A DNA stretch of 64,000 nucleotides, from contig JAJUFC010000008.1 in NCBI GenBank assembly GCA_029263855.1, positions 105,322 to 169,321 of the forward strand, written 5' to 3'. Shown here piece after piece: positions 26,418 to 35,275 of the stretch. Position numbers and translations under genes: made by a program. This DNA is from Candidatus Thermochlorobacteriaceae bacterium (GTDB taxonomy: Bacteria; Bacteroidota; Chlorobiia; Chlorobiales; Thermochlorobacteraceae). The number at the start of each line of letters is the position of its first letter. Within the stretch, counting starts at the first letter, position 1. The notes below the pieces were generated by a model. That model was given only the letters and a program-made list of their open reading frames with translations. It did not search any database and had not been told where the DNA came from.

Positions 26418-28829
26418 TTATTGACATGCTTCGCACGAGTCGGGATTTTCAAGCGAACACGAGACCGCGTCTTTTGCTTTGTTCTCCGAGATTGCGCGTC
26501 CGTTGCCGTTGGTGAATTGTCCATTTGCGGTTGCGTTGGCGAGAGCCGCAAGCGTTTCTTGAACGGGCGCGCTTTCTTTTGCGCTAGCGGTCGTCGTTTT
26601 CTGAATGCGCGTTTTGGCGCGCGAGCGCAAGTAGTAAGTTGTTTTTACACCGTTTTTCCACGCATACATATACATCGACGAGAGTTTGCCTGTTGTCGGC
26701 GATTCCATAAAGAGGTTCAAAGATTGGGATTGGCAGATGAACGCCGACCGCTCCGCCGCCATTTCAATCAAGGCTTTTTGTGGCACTTCCCAGACGGTTT
26801 TGTAAAGCGTGCGAACCTCCGCAGGAATCGCTTCAATGTGTTGGATTGAGCCTTCGCCTTCGATGATAGCGGCGCGAACTTGCGGTGTCCATAATCCCAA
26901 GCGTTTGAGGTCGGCGACGAGGTATCGGTTGATTTGCAAAAATTCTCCCGAAAGCGTTTCGCGCTTGAAGAGGTTCGAGATTTGCGGCTCGATACATTCA
27001 TAACAGCCAACAATAGAAGCAATGGTCGCCGTCGGCGCAATGGCAATGAGGAGCGAGTTGCGAAGCCCTTTCGCTTTGATTTCTTCGGCGAGCGTGTCCC
27101 AATCTTCGTGCAAGGTCGGCGTAATGCCGTATTCTTTGGCGAGATGCACGGCGAGTTTGCCATCGACATACTTCGTCTCTGAAAACGCGGGGAATGGTCC
27201 GAACTCTTCGGCAAGTTTCATTGAGGTTTTGAGCGCTTCGTAGTAAATCACTTCGGAAATTTGATTCGAGAGCGCTTTGGCTTCGGACGAATCAAAGGGC
27301 AGGCGCATTTTGAAGAAAGCGTCTTGCAAGCCCATCAAGCCAAGTCCAACCGGTCGCCATCGATGATTTGATGCCGCCGCTTCTTTGGTCGGGTAGAAAT
27401 TGACATCGACGACTCTATCCAAGAACTTTGTCGCCACACGCACCACTTTGCGCAGACCGTTGAAATCAAAGTAGCCATCGTCGCGCACAAACGCGCCGAC
27501 ATTAACACTTCCGAGATTGCAGACGGCGGTTTCATCTTTGGAGGTTACTTCCAAAATTTCGGTGCATAGGTTCGAGCTGTGAATGATGTTGCCCGGCTTG
27601 CCCGTTTGTGCGGAGCGTTTGTTGGCGGTGTCTTTGAAGCACATCCATCCGTTGCCTGTTTCGGCAAGTGTTTGCATCATTCTGCCGTAAAGGGCGCGTG
27701 CCGACACTTGTTTCAACGCTTTGCCTTCGGCTTCATACTTTTCATACCACATCTCGTACTCATCGCCGAAAGTGTTCAGAAGTTCGGGCACATCGCTTGG
27801 CGAAAAGAGAGACCAATGCGCGTCGGCTTCAATGCGCTTCATGAAGAGATCGGGAATCCAAAGAGCGAGGTTTAGGTTGTGCGTGCGTCGTTCTTCGGCA
27901 CCAGTGTTGTTGCGCAGTTCAAGAAAGGCTTCAATATCGGCGTGCCATGGTTCGAGATAAATTGCCGCCGCACCTTTGCGCTTGCCGCCTTGATTGACGG
28001 CATGCACGCTCGAATCCATCACTTTGAGGAACGGAATAATGCCGTTGGATTTGCCGTTTGTGCCTTTGATGAGCGAACCCGAAGCGCGAACTGGCGTCCA
28101 ATCAATGCCAATGCCGCCCGACCACTTCGAGAGTTGCGCGCAATCGGCATAGGCTTTGTAGATGCCCTCTAAACTGTCGTCGCCAACGGTCAGAAGATAA
28201 CACGAACTCATCTGCGCGTGGCGCGTGCCTGAATTGAAGAGCGTCGGTGTCGAAGGCATGTAGAGGAAGTTCGAGATGATGTCGTAAAACTCAATGGCTT
28301 CGGTGATGTTTTTGGATAAGCCGAGCGCAACGCGCATAAACATCCATTGCGGGCGTTCAATGACTTTGCGCGTTTTGGGGTGGCGCAAGAGGTATCGGTC
28401 ATAAATTGTGCGCAAGCCGAAGTATTCGAAGAGGTCGTCGCGGTCGTGGTCGATGGCGTATTCAATCGTATCTAAATCTTCTTCGGCAAGCATGCGCACG
28501 CGGCTATCAATCAAACCGAGTTCGTCTGCACTTTTGATGTAATCACGAAAGGCTTCATCGCGTCCGGCTTCTTTGCGAATGGATTCGGCGAGCATTCGCG
28601 CCGCAACTTTGGAGTAGTTCGGCTCTTCGACCGTTAGCATCACGGCGGTTTCAATCGAGAGGTTGTCCAATTCTTCGGTGGTGCTACCTTCGTGCAGTCC
28701 GTTGATGGTGCGCTTGGCGACTTCAAGCGGCACAACATTTTCAATCCCGCGACACGCGCGCGAAACCGCATGCAGAATTTTTTCGATTTTGACTTCTTCG
28801 TGCGAGCCATCTCGTTTTACAACATACAT
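26418..28829 (-). CDS. nrdA: Ribonucleotide reductase class I large subunit
   Basis: R1 subunit, 803 aa. Residues 1-90 are an ATP-cone (VVKRDGSHEEVKIEKI) for allosteric activity control. The barrel carries SSCYLL (first active-site Cys), NLCTEI (Cys and Glu of the active site), a second Cys in ETAVCNLGSVN, and IAPTATIASI. The C-terminus is a flexible linker ending in CEACQ, the Cys pair that relays electrons from thioredoxin or glutaredoxin. Preceded by an unusually good Shine-Dalgarno (AAGGAGAG, 28837-28844) and by a structured leader (28897-28958). Confidence 0.96.
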   Translation of the reverse strand: MYVVKRDGSHEEVKIEKILHAVSRACRGIENVVPLEVAKRTINGLHEGSTTEELDNLSIETAVMLTVEEPNYSKVAARMLAESIRKEAGRDEAFRDYIKSADELGLIDSRVRMLAEEDLDTIEYAIDHDRDDLFEYFGLRTIYDRYLLRHPKTRKVIERPQWMFMRVALGLSKNITEAIEFYDIISNFLYMPSTPTLFNSGTRHAQMSSCYLLTVGDDSLEGIYKAYADCAQLSKWSGGIGIDWTPVRASGSLIKGTNGKSNGIIPFLKVMDSSVHAVNQGGKRKGAAAIYLEPWHADIEAFLELRNNTGAEERRTHNLNLALWIPDLFMKRIEADAHWSLFSPSDVPELLNTFGDEYEMWYEKYEAEGKALKQVSARALYGRMMQTLAETGNGWMCFKDTANKRSAQTGKPGNIIHSSNLCTEILEVTSKDETAVCNLGSVNVGAFVRDDGYFDFNGLRKVVRVATKFLDRVVDVNFYPTKEAAASNHRWRPVGLGLMGLQDAFFKMRLPFDSSEAKALSNQISEVIYYEALKTSMKLAEEFGPFPAFSETKYVDGKLAVHLAKEYGITPTLHEDWDTLAEEIKAKGLRNSLLIAIAPTATIASIVGCYECIEPQISNLFKRETLSGEFLQINRYLVADLKRLGLWTPQVRAAIIEGEGSIQHIEAIPAEVRTLYKTVWEVPQKALIEMAAERSAFICQSQSLNLFMESPTTGKLSSMYMYAWKNGVKTTYYLRSRAKTRIQKTTTASAKESAPVQETLAALANATANGQFTNGNGRAISENKAKDAVSCSLENPDSCEACQ

Positions 28830-28896
28830 GATTGGTCTCTCCTTTATAGTTGAAGGGTTCTGAAAAATTGAGTTCGTTAATCGTTTTTTGGTTCAA

Positions 28897-28958
28897 ACTT
28901 TTCGAAAAGTCTTTTCATAGACGCGAAAGAGGGAGTTCTTCCCTCTGGTCTTTCCAGA
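28897..28958 (-). promoter_or_regulatory. Palindrome and tandem hairpins in the nrdA leader
   Basis: A perfect 14-bp palindrome ACTTTTCGAAAAGT (28897-28910), then two small hairpins: a 6-bp stem (28929-28934 with 28940-28945, 5-nt loop) and a 5-bp stem (28944-28948 with 28954-28958, 5-nt loop). They share two bases, so they could be alternative structures. All lie 68-129 nt upstream of the nrdA ATG. They do not match the NrdR box consensus. Confidence 0.6.
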
Positions 28959-29370
28959 CTTGTTCAGTATTTGTCGTCAAATTTGTGATAACAGCCGCTC
29001 GGTGTGCTTTACTCCGTCTCTTTAATTTGTCTTCCCAATAATGTTCTGTGCTTGTTTAGCGTCAGAGCCAAGTCTTTTGGGCGAGGCTTTTGTTGTTAGA
29101 GTGTTGATGCGTGATGAATATCGCAGAGAAGAATTTTTAGCGCAAAAATTTTCTAAAAAAATTCAGAAAAAAATTTCAAACTCTAAATAACGGAAGTTTT
29201 TGATGTCATTTTGAGAACAAAACCATCTCTTTTGAATCGTTCAATTCCAAGTTTCTCACAATGACGTGCCAATGGCTTCTTGCGCATTTTTTCGTTGAGC
29301 GTCTCATTTTTAATGCTTTTGGTCGTGTTGACAAACAGCGTCATACTCTATCGTCGCGCCACGCAAAATT

Positions 29371-29500
29371 GTCATTCCGAGCGAATGCGAGGAATCTATG
29401 AACAAGCGAAGCGTTAAGCGTTGAGCGTTTCAAATGATGCGCGTCTCGCTTCTATGACTGTAGATTCTTCCCCTTCGCTTCGTTCAGGGTCAGAATGAAC
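29371..29500. repeat. Inverted pair of a dispersed repeat
   Basis: 29371-29397 (starting GTCATTCCGAGCGAATGCG) and 29461-29500 (starting TAGATTCTTCCCCTTCGCTT) are copies of one element in opposite orientation, with a gap of about 60 bp, so they could form a stem-loop. Related single copies are at 21005, 36075 and 48915. Confidence 0.65.
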
Positions 29501-29777
29501 CATCGCCACAGATGTCTCGCATGTTGGTTGTGGCACGTTGGAGACAAATTTTTGTCAACGCGACAAAGCGTTTTCTTGTTGGATTCAGTCATATCGCTTC
29601 GTTGCGCGTCGCTGCGACGGCAGGGTTTGCAAGCGTAATGAGCGACGCGCCAACTGCTCAACTCCTCTTAATCGCGGCAGAAATCCAACTGTGCGCTTCT
29701 TTGCTTTAAAAATTCTGACTTTTTTGTAAAATACTTCCCTCAAACTGTATCTTTTTCAATCATCAAACAAAACCTCT

Positions 29778-31136
29778 ATGCAGTTCAAACGTTTGATTGC
29801 TCTTTCCTTTGCTGCTATGATGGCTTGCGCGACCGCGCTTGCCCAACCCGCCATTAACGGCGAGATTGAAATCGCGGAATATCAACGCATCGGCACGACG
29901 AATTCCAACGATGGCTTTGGCACGAATGACGTGCACGCGATTTGGTATCGCGCCGCGAACGATACGCTCTACCTTGCCGTGCAATGCCGTCTCACTTCGG
30001 GCAACGGGCTTGCCGTCTTCCTCAATTTCAGCGGCTACGGCGGTCGTCCTCCGCTCTCCAACGTTGGTGGTTCGTTGCTCTCGTCGGGTCATCCGCCAAA
30101 TGGCATTTTGGCTTCGAGCAACAATAATGTTCTTATCGCCACCATTGATGTCGACTATGCGATTTGGTTTAACTTGTCAGGCTCAACCATCTTCTTTGAT
30201 TTTGCGCGCTACAACACGACAAGCGTTGTCACCAATCAATTCATCGGCTCGGCTTCAACGACAGGAACGGCATCGACAGGTCCCAGCGTCAATAATCCTG
30301 ACTTTATGCAAGCCAACAAAGTTACCTTCGCTTATCAAGAAAGCACGGGTTTGCTCGACCTCAAAGGCTTTGAGATGAAAATTCCGCTCTCGGAAATTCC
30401 AGGCGTTGATGCGTCGCAAACGGCGAGTTTCTTCGCGATTATTGGCAATGCGGGCAACCCGACGTTCTGGTCTAATGAAGCCGTGCCCGGCATCAGCGCA
30501 ACCGGCAACTTGGGTCAAAATCCGACGTTTCCGCTCAATCCTACGCCGACCGGTGGCGCGTTTACCACTCCGCAACAACTCCCTGTGGAACTCACCTCGT
30601 TCAACGCGCAAGTCTTGAACAACGGCGTGCGCCTTTCTTGGACGACGGCGACGGAAACCAACAACGCGGGCTTTGAAGTGCAACGCTCCGCCGACCAAAC
30701 CGCTTGGACGACGCTTGGATTCGTCAGAGGCGCTGGCACCACCACCGAAGCGCAATCGTATTCGTTTGCCGATGCGCAAGCGACGGGCAGGGTCTTCTAT
30801 CGCTTGAAGCAAGTGGATTTCGACGGACAATTTGAATACAGCAATGTGATTGAAGTCAATGCGGGCTTGCCGAAGGCGTTTGCGTTGGAGCAAAACTATC
30901 CCAACCCGTTCAACCCCAGCACAATGATTTCTTATCAACTTCCTGCATCGAGCAATGTGTCGCTCAAAGTCTTTGATATGCTTGGCAAGGAAGTGGCGAC
31001 GCTCGTGAACGCGCGTCAGGAAGCGGGCGCATATACGGTGAATTTCAACGCCAATCAACTTTCAAGCGGCGTTTATTTCTATCGCTTGCAAGCGGGCAAT
31101 TTTGTGGCGACGAAGAAGATGATGCTGGTGAAGTAG
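29778..31136 (+). CDS. Secreted protein with type IX secretion C-terminal domain
   Basis: A 452-aa exported protein. Residues 1-22 are a Sec signal peptide (ending ATALAQ). Residues 23-270 form a beta-rich domain I cannot name, starting PAINGEIEIAEYQRIG, similar in outline to periplasmic or surface sugar-binding modules. About 272-365 is a fibronectin III-like domain common in this group (LPVELTSFNAQ...WTTATETNNAGFEVQRS). Residues about 370-452 are the T9SS sorting domain: QNYPNPFNPSTMISYQLP, VFDMLGKEVATLV, YFYRLQAG and KKMMLVK. It would be exported by Sec and then T9SS and anchored or released at the surface. Followed by a terminator. Confidence 0.9.
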   Translation: MQFKRLIALSFAAMMACATALAQPAINGEIEIAEYQRIGTTNSNDGFGTNDVHAIWYRAANDTLYLAVQCRLTSGNGLAVFLNFSGYGGRPPLSNVGGSLLSSGHPPNGILASSNNNVLIATIDVDYAIWFNLSGSTIFFDFARYNTTSVVTNQFIGSASTTGTASTGPSVNNPDFMQANKVTFAYQESTGLLDLKGFEMKIPLSEIPGVDASQTASFFAIIGNAGNPTFWSNEAVPGISATGNLGQNPTFPLNPTPTGGAFTTPQQLPVELTSFNAQVLNNGVRLSWTTATETNNAGFEVQRSADQTAWTTLGFVRGAGTTTEAQSYSFADAQATGRVFYRLKQVDFDGQFEYSNVIEVNAGLPKAFALEQNYPNPFNPSTMISYQLPASSNVSLKVFDMLGKEVATLVNARQEAGAYTVNFNANQLSSGVYFYRLQAGNFVATKKMMLVK

Positions 31137-31162
31137 GTCGTGGAGGTTTGAAGAACGATTAG

Positions 31163-31189
31163 GGGGCGGGAGCAATCTCGCCCCTTTTT
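31163..31189 (+). terminator. Intrinsic terminator
   Basis: GGGGCG/CGCCCC stem (31163-31168 with 31179-31184) followed by TTTTT, 27 bp after the T9SS-domain gene stop. Confidence 0.8.
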
Positions 31190-31249
31190 GTTTTTGTCAA
31201 AAAAAATAGGTCGCCAAACTTGCGCTTGACGACCTTAAGGAGGTGCTCT

Positions 31250-31510
31250 ATGAAACAACCTCGCAGAAACCATAAACTGCAAGGCAATACCACTAACGAC
31301 ACGGGTTCAAAAAAAGTTTTAGCCGTGGATATTTTTTTGGACTATCCCACGATTAGTCTCTTTCTCGTTATTCAAGTTTGGCAAATCAGAAATAGTCTTG
31401 AATTTCTGCACCGAGTTGGAAGCCGTTTTCGCTTGCGATGGTTTGCAGGGCTTCGCGTGTTGGCTCAACATTTTCTTGGACTTGCGGATAAGTATATCGC
31501 TCGCCTTTGA
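31250..31510 (+). CDS. Possible small protein with near-perfect ribosome binding site
   Basis: An 86-codon frame starting MKQPRRNHKLQGN. The only strong support is AAGGAGGTG (31237-31245) with ideal spacing before the ATG, in a genome where such sites are rare. A 6-bp inverted repeat (31208-31213 with 31230-31235) sits just before it. The second half runs antisense through the end of kamA, so the real product may be shorter or absent. The middle is hydrophobic (PTISLFLVIQVW). No family recognised. Confidence 0.3.
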   Translation: MKQPRRNHKLQGNTTNDTGSKKVLAVDIFLDYPTISLFLVIQVWQIRNSLEFLHRVGSRFRLRWFAGLRVLAQHFLGLADKYIARL

Positions 31511-32702
31511 AGTTACGCATCACGACTTCGTCGCTATCAAGTTTTTCGATGTAATGCGGCAGAAGTGGAATTTTGCCGCCGCCGCCAGGGCTATCAATAA
31601 CGAAGTGCGGAATGGCAAGTCCTGAAATGTGTCCGCGCAAGCCTTGAATAATTTCCAAGCCTTTCTCGACTCGTGTTCTGAAATGCTCCGTGCCTTTGAC
31701 GATGTCGGCTTGATAGATGTAATACGGACGCACCCGCATTTTAAGCAGTCCTTTCATCAGCGCGCGCATCGTTTCCACGTCGTCGTTTACGCCTTTGAGC
31801 AAGACGCATTGGTTTCCGACGGGCACGCCCGCGTCGGCAAGGCGCTCGCAGGCTTGTTTGGCTTCGGGCGTAAGTTCGCGCGGGTGGTTGAAATGCGTAT
31901 TGACATAAACAGGGTGATATTTCTTGATGATGTTCACTAATTTTTTTGTGATGCGTTGCGGAAGCACGCATGGAATTTTCGTTCCGATTCTGATGATTTC
32001 CACGTGCGGAATTTCGCGAAGCGATTTCAAGATGTATTCAATGCGTCGGTCAGAAAGCGTGAGCGGGTCGCCGCCCGAAAGCACGATGTCGCGAATTTCT
32101 TTATGCTCGCGAATGTAGTTGATTCCCGCTTCCAAATACTTCAAACTGATTTTCGAGGAATCGCTCACTTTTCGCTTGCGCGTGCAGAATCGGCAGTAAA
32201 TCGCGCATTCGTGCGCCACGAGAAAAAGCACGCGGTCGGGATAGCGATGCGTAATGCTTTGGACGGGCGAATCGCGCTCTTCGTTAAGCGGGTCGTCGAC
32301 GCAACAGCCTTTTATCAACTCATTTTTGCTTGGCACGACTTGCAAATAAATCGGGTCGTTCTTCTCTTTGATAAGCGAAGCGTAGTAAGGATTGATGCGA
32401 ATGTTGAACTCTTTCTCGAGTTCTTTCATCGTATCGATATCTTCGCCCCACTTTTTGTGAACTTCTTCGGGCGTTTCGATGCTGTTGTGCAAGAGATGTT
32501 TCCAAGTCGTGTCTTCATCTTCTAAAATGGGCGGCGGCAATGTTGGGTCGAGCAAATGCGATTCACTGCGTCTTAAATCGCTATGACGGTTTTCAGCAAT
32601 GCGCTTGCGGCGATGTTGCTTAGTTTTGGTTTTCACGCTCACGGAAGCGTTGAGGCTGACGGTCTGAACGAGTTTTTGTTCGGTGCTTAATAACGACGAC
32701 AT
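31386..32702 (-). CDS. kamA: Lysine 2,3-aminomutase
   Basis: A radical SAM, PLP-dependent enzyme that moves the alpha-amino group of L-lysine to the beta position. 438 aa from the ATG at 32702 (a GTG two codons earlier is possible). The CxxxCxxC cluster motif is Cys166, Cys170 and Cys173 (ECAIYCRFCTRKR). VLSGGDPLTLSD follows for SAM binding, and HFNHPRELTPEA and the C-terminal PHYIEKL region are conserved. A roughly 55-residue basic N-terminal extension (KTKTKQHRRKRI) precedes the usual start. No lysine-fermentation genes are nearby; beta-lysine may serve as an osmolyte or in EF-P modification. A long inverted repeat abuts its start. Confidence 0.93.
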   Translation of the reverse strand: MSSLLSTEQKLVQTVSLNASVSVKTKTKQHRRKRIAENRHSDLRRSESHLLDPTLPPPILEDEDTTWKHLLHNSIETPEEVHKKWGEDIDTMKELEKEFNIRINPYYASLIKEKNDPIYLQVVPSKNELIKGCCVDDPLNEERDSPVQSITHRYPDRVLFLVAHECAIYCRFCTRKRKVSDSSKISLKYLEAGINYIREHKEIRDIVLSGGDPLTLSDRRIEYILKSLREIPHVEIIRIGTKIPCVLPQRITKKLVNIIKKYHPVYVNTHFNHPRELTPEAKQACERLADAGVPVGNQCVLLKGVNDDVETMRALMKGLLKMRVRPYYIYQADIVKGTEHFRTRVEKGLEIIQGLRGHISGLAIPHFVIDSPGGGGKIPLLPHYIEKLDSDEVVMRNFKGERYTYPQVQENVEPTREALQTIASENGFQLGAEIQDYF

Positions 32703-32704
32703 AA

Positions 32705-32759
32705 ACACGAGTGTTAAGTTGATAAAGATTGTTTCACTTTATCACCTTGCAACTCGTGT
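32705..32759 (-). promoter_or_regulatory. 23-bp inverted repeat abutting the kamA start
   Basis: Arms 32705-32727 and 32737-32759 match at 19 of 23 positions around a 9-nt loop. Each arm has two perfect 8-bp blocks, ACACGAGT outside and TGATAAAG inside. It ends two bases from the kamA ATG, so in RNA the hairpin would cover the ribosome binding region; in DNA it could be an operator. Confidence 0.75.
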
Positions 32760-32957
32760 GCCAACTTTCTTATTTACTTCTCTCTCTACCTTACACCTTA
32801 CATGATGCGATAAACACAAGCGATTCAGGCATGCGCGTTTTTAGTGCTTGCGTTTCACTTCGTTTTTTCTCACAATGAAAAAACGTTTTTGAGCGTCGCT
32901 AAAAATTCAATTCACTTTGAAATGATTTTGGCAAGAAACAGAACGCTTGAAGTGCGA

Positions 32958-33377
32958 TTACTTCTTTGGGCGAGCGAATTTTGTGAGGTAGGCGTTTTCT
33001 TTTGCGGTCATTTCTTGACGTTCTTCTTCTGTTTCATCAGAGTATCCAACAAGATGCAAAACCGAATGAATCGTAACACGAAAGAGTTCTTCTTCCGCAC
33101 TCACCTTGTATTGACGCGCATTTCGGGCAACGGTATCGAGCGAGATGTAGAACTCGCCCTCTACGTTTTTGCCTTCGTTAAGCCGAAAGGAAATGGTATC
33201 GGTCGCGTAGTCATGTTGCAGAAACGTTCGATTTATCTTTTTGATAAACTTATCGCCGCAATAGACAGCGGAAATCATTTCTGCACGATGTTTTTCACAC
33301 TTCAACACTTGCTCAATGACGGCGCACAATTTTTGCGTTGGAAGTTTCCGCTTAGTTGTATTTGAAATTTCAATCAT
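32958..33377 (-). CDS. ybeY: Endoribonuclease YbeY (rRNA maturation factor)
   Basis: A 139-aa metalloprotein needed for 16S rRNA 3'-end maturation and ribosome quality control. The metal site is HSVLHLVGYSD near residues 104-114: the usual third His of HxxxHxxGYxH is Asp, as is common in Bacteroidota. ATDTISFRLNE and EFYISLDTVARNA are the other conserved strands. Its start overlaps the stop of the TPR kinase as ATGA, so the RNase is made from the same mRNA as a sensor kinase. The 248-bp gap beyond its 3' end toward kamA holds only the kamA inverted repeat. Confidence 0.92.
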   Translation of the reverse strand: MIEISNTTKRKLPTQKLCAVIEQVLKCEKHRAEMISAVYCGDKFIKKINRTFLQHDYATDTISFRLNEGKNVEGEFYISLDTVARNARQYKVSAEEELFRVTIHSVLHLVGYSDETEEERQEMTAKENAYLTKFARPKK

Positions 33378-35155
33378 GGTTGGGCTTCGGTTGGGAGCAA
33401 GATGAAAAATGTTGTGCCTTTATCTTTGCCTTCGCTTTCAATCCATACTTTGCCGCCGTGCAGTTCTACAAGTTCTTTGACGATGCTAAGTCCTAATCCT
33501 GTGGAGTTTTCCCCGCCAGTCGGTTGTGCCGAAAGTTTCTGAAATTTGCCGAAGGCTTTGGCAATGTCCTCTTCCGTCATACCCAAGCCTTCGTCTTTGA
33601 TTGAAACCATCACTTCGGTTTGCGAATTTGGCGCGTCGCTTTTTTGAATCAACTGTGCAGTTGCGACAATGATTTTTCCTTTCGGGCTATACTTTATCGC
33701 GTTTGAGATGAGATTCTCGAAGACATCATAAAGCCTTGCCGCGTCAACCCTTGCAATACATTCGCCTTCAAGTTCGAGATGAATTTGAAGGTCTTTTTTG
33801 CTTGCGTAGTAGCGTTGCTCATCGACGACAAACCGCAAGAATTCGGCAACGTCGGTAAGTGTTTTTTTCAATTCCATCCGTCCCGACTCGATTGCCGCTG
33901 TTTTGAGCAAATCATCAATGAGTTTAAGCATTCGCTTTGACGCATTAAAGATGGATTCGGCTTGTTTTGGGACAAGGTCGCTTCTGTCAGGTTTTTCTTT
34001 GATGAGTTCGGCAAAGCCCATAATAGTTTGAAGCGGACTTTTGAGGTCGTGCGCCGCAATCGCGAGAAATTCGTCTTTGAGTTCGTTGGCTTTAACGAGT
34101 TCAATATTTTTGAGGCGATAAATTTCCGCCTCTTGTTCAGCGGCTTTGTAGTCATATTCAAACTGCAAGGTGCGAATGCGCTTATCGGATTGCTCACTGA
34201 ACACTTCTTGACGCACACTCAAAAAACGTTCGTGATGATGCAAGGCTTTGGCATAGTTCTTTTGCTCTTTGTAACAACGATAAAGCCCTTCGTGCGCCTC
34301 ATAGATAATTTCTTTTGAGCTCGATTCTTCGCCGAGTTTTAAGGCTTTTTGATGATACTTAATGGCTTGTGAAAGTTTGCCCGATTCGTAGAGCAACTCG
34401 GCTAAACCTGAAAGATGCGAGCAGGTGATGTATTTATCCGTTGCGCCTTCCAACAGTTTGAGTCCGCGCTGAAAACATGCTTCGGCTTCTTTCAAGTTGC
34501 CTTTGAGTTTTTCAATATTTCCGATGTGATAAAGCGGATAAGCGATGGCAGTTGCATCGCCGAGACTTTCAGCAAGCGCGAGGCTTTTTTTGAGATAAGT
34601 CAACGCTTCGTCGTAACTGCCGTTCTTTCGGAAAATCACGCCAAGATTGTTATAGGTACTGGAAAGTGCTTTTGTGTTACCTTGCTTGTCGTAGACGTCC
34701 AACGCCTTGAAGTAGCAATCAATCGCCTTTTCAAAATTGTTCAGGTGCAAATGCACCGCGCCGATTTGGCTATAAACCCGCGCGAGTTCTTTCGATTCGC
34801 CTTTGCCTTCTAAACCTTCAAGGGCTTTGAGATGAATCTCGAGCGCGAGGCTATAATTGCCGATTCGGTCGTGCGCCCTTCCGAGCCAGAAGAGGACTTC
34901 GGCTGTATCGGCTTGCATTTGCTCTAAAAGGTCGAGGGCTTCCGAGAGCACGAGTGCCGACTTTTGAAAATTGGACAGCCGAAACTCTGCAACGCCAATA
35001 CACAAAAGGCTTTGCGCCAATTCCTCTAATAAACCTTCCTTTCGCGCCTGCTCCGCCGCGTTCTTGGCAAGCGCAATCGCTTTTTCTGGCTCTGATTCTT
35101 TGAGAGATGTCGCTTCTTCATTGAGCGTTTTGATTTGGCGGTGGCGTTCCGTCAT
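33374..35155 (-). CDS. TPR-repeat sensor histidine kinase (cytoplasmic)
   Basis: A 593-aa orphan sensor kinase. About seven TPRs cover residues 10-290 (VYSQIGAVHLHLNNFEKAID, NNLGVIFRKNGSYDEALTYL). The connector VFSEQSDKRIRTLQ...IYRLKNIELVKAN leads to HisKA with His369 (AAHDLKSPLQ) and a HATPase domain with NLISNAIKYSP, DEGLGMTEED and STGLGLSIVKE. No membrane segment. Translationally coupled to ybeY downstream. The kinase domain is close to that at 8673, so the two are paralogues. The cognate regulator is not in this window. Confidence 0.92.
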   Translation of the reverse strand: MTERHRQIKTLNEEATSLKESEPEKAIALAKNAAEQARKEGLLEELAQSLLCIGVAEFRLSNFQKSALVLSEALDLLEQMQADTAEVLFWLGRAHDRIGNYSLALEIHLKALEGLEGKGESKELARVYSQIGAVHLHLNNFEKAIDCYFKALDVYDKQGNTKALSSTYNNLGVIFRKNGSYDEALTYLKKSLALAESLGDATAIAYPLYHIGNIEKLKGNLKEAEACFQRGLKLLEGATDKYITCSHLSGLAELLYESGKLSQAIKYHQKALKLGEESSSKEIIYEAHEGLYRCYKEQKNYAKALHHHERFLSVRQEVFSEQSDKRIRTLQFEYDYKAAEQEAEIYRLKNIELVKANELKDEFLAIAAHDLKSPLQTIMGFAELIKEKPDRSDLVPKQAESIFNASKRMLKLIDDLLKTAAIESGRMELKKTLTDVAEFLRFVVDEQRYYASKKDLQIHLELEGECIARVDAARLYDVFENLISNAIKYSPKGKIIVATAQLIQKSDAPNSQTEVMVSIKDEGLGMTEEDIAKAFGKFQKLSAQPTGGENSTGLGLSIVKELVELHGGKVWIESEGKDKGTTFFILLPTEAQP

Positions 35156-35275
35156 GACAAGTTGGGTTTGGATTTTGGGTTTCAGGTTTTTTTGGGATTC
35201 TCGCTTTTATACCTGATGCTTTTGGAACGCGCCTTGACTCGTTCACCCCTTAATTCGTTCACTTTTTAGGGCGAC

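Larger units (their letters stand above)
28830..29777. other. 948-bp non-coding region upstream of nrdA and the T9SS gene
   Basis: Divergent spacer. The nrdA side (28830-28960) holds a Shine-Dalgarno, a palindrome and two hairpins. 29140-29200 is A/T-rich with A and T runs. 29371-29500 carries two copies of a dispersed repeat in inverted orientation. I see no credible gene, although short open frames occur near 29450-29710. Confidence 0.7.

Noticed and set aside
28830..29100. NrdR boxes upstream of nrdA
   Set aside because: No pair of ACACnATATnTnGTGT-like boxes found; the palindrome present is different.
30255..31058. Long frame antisense to the T9SS-domain gene
   Set aside because: Arg/His-rich composition typical of a reverse shadow; the sense gene has a signal peptide and sorting domain.
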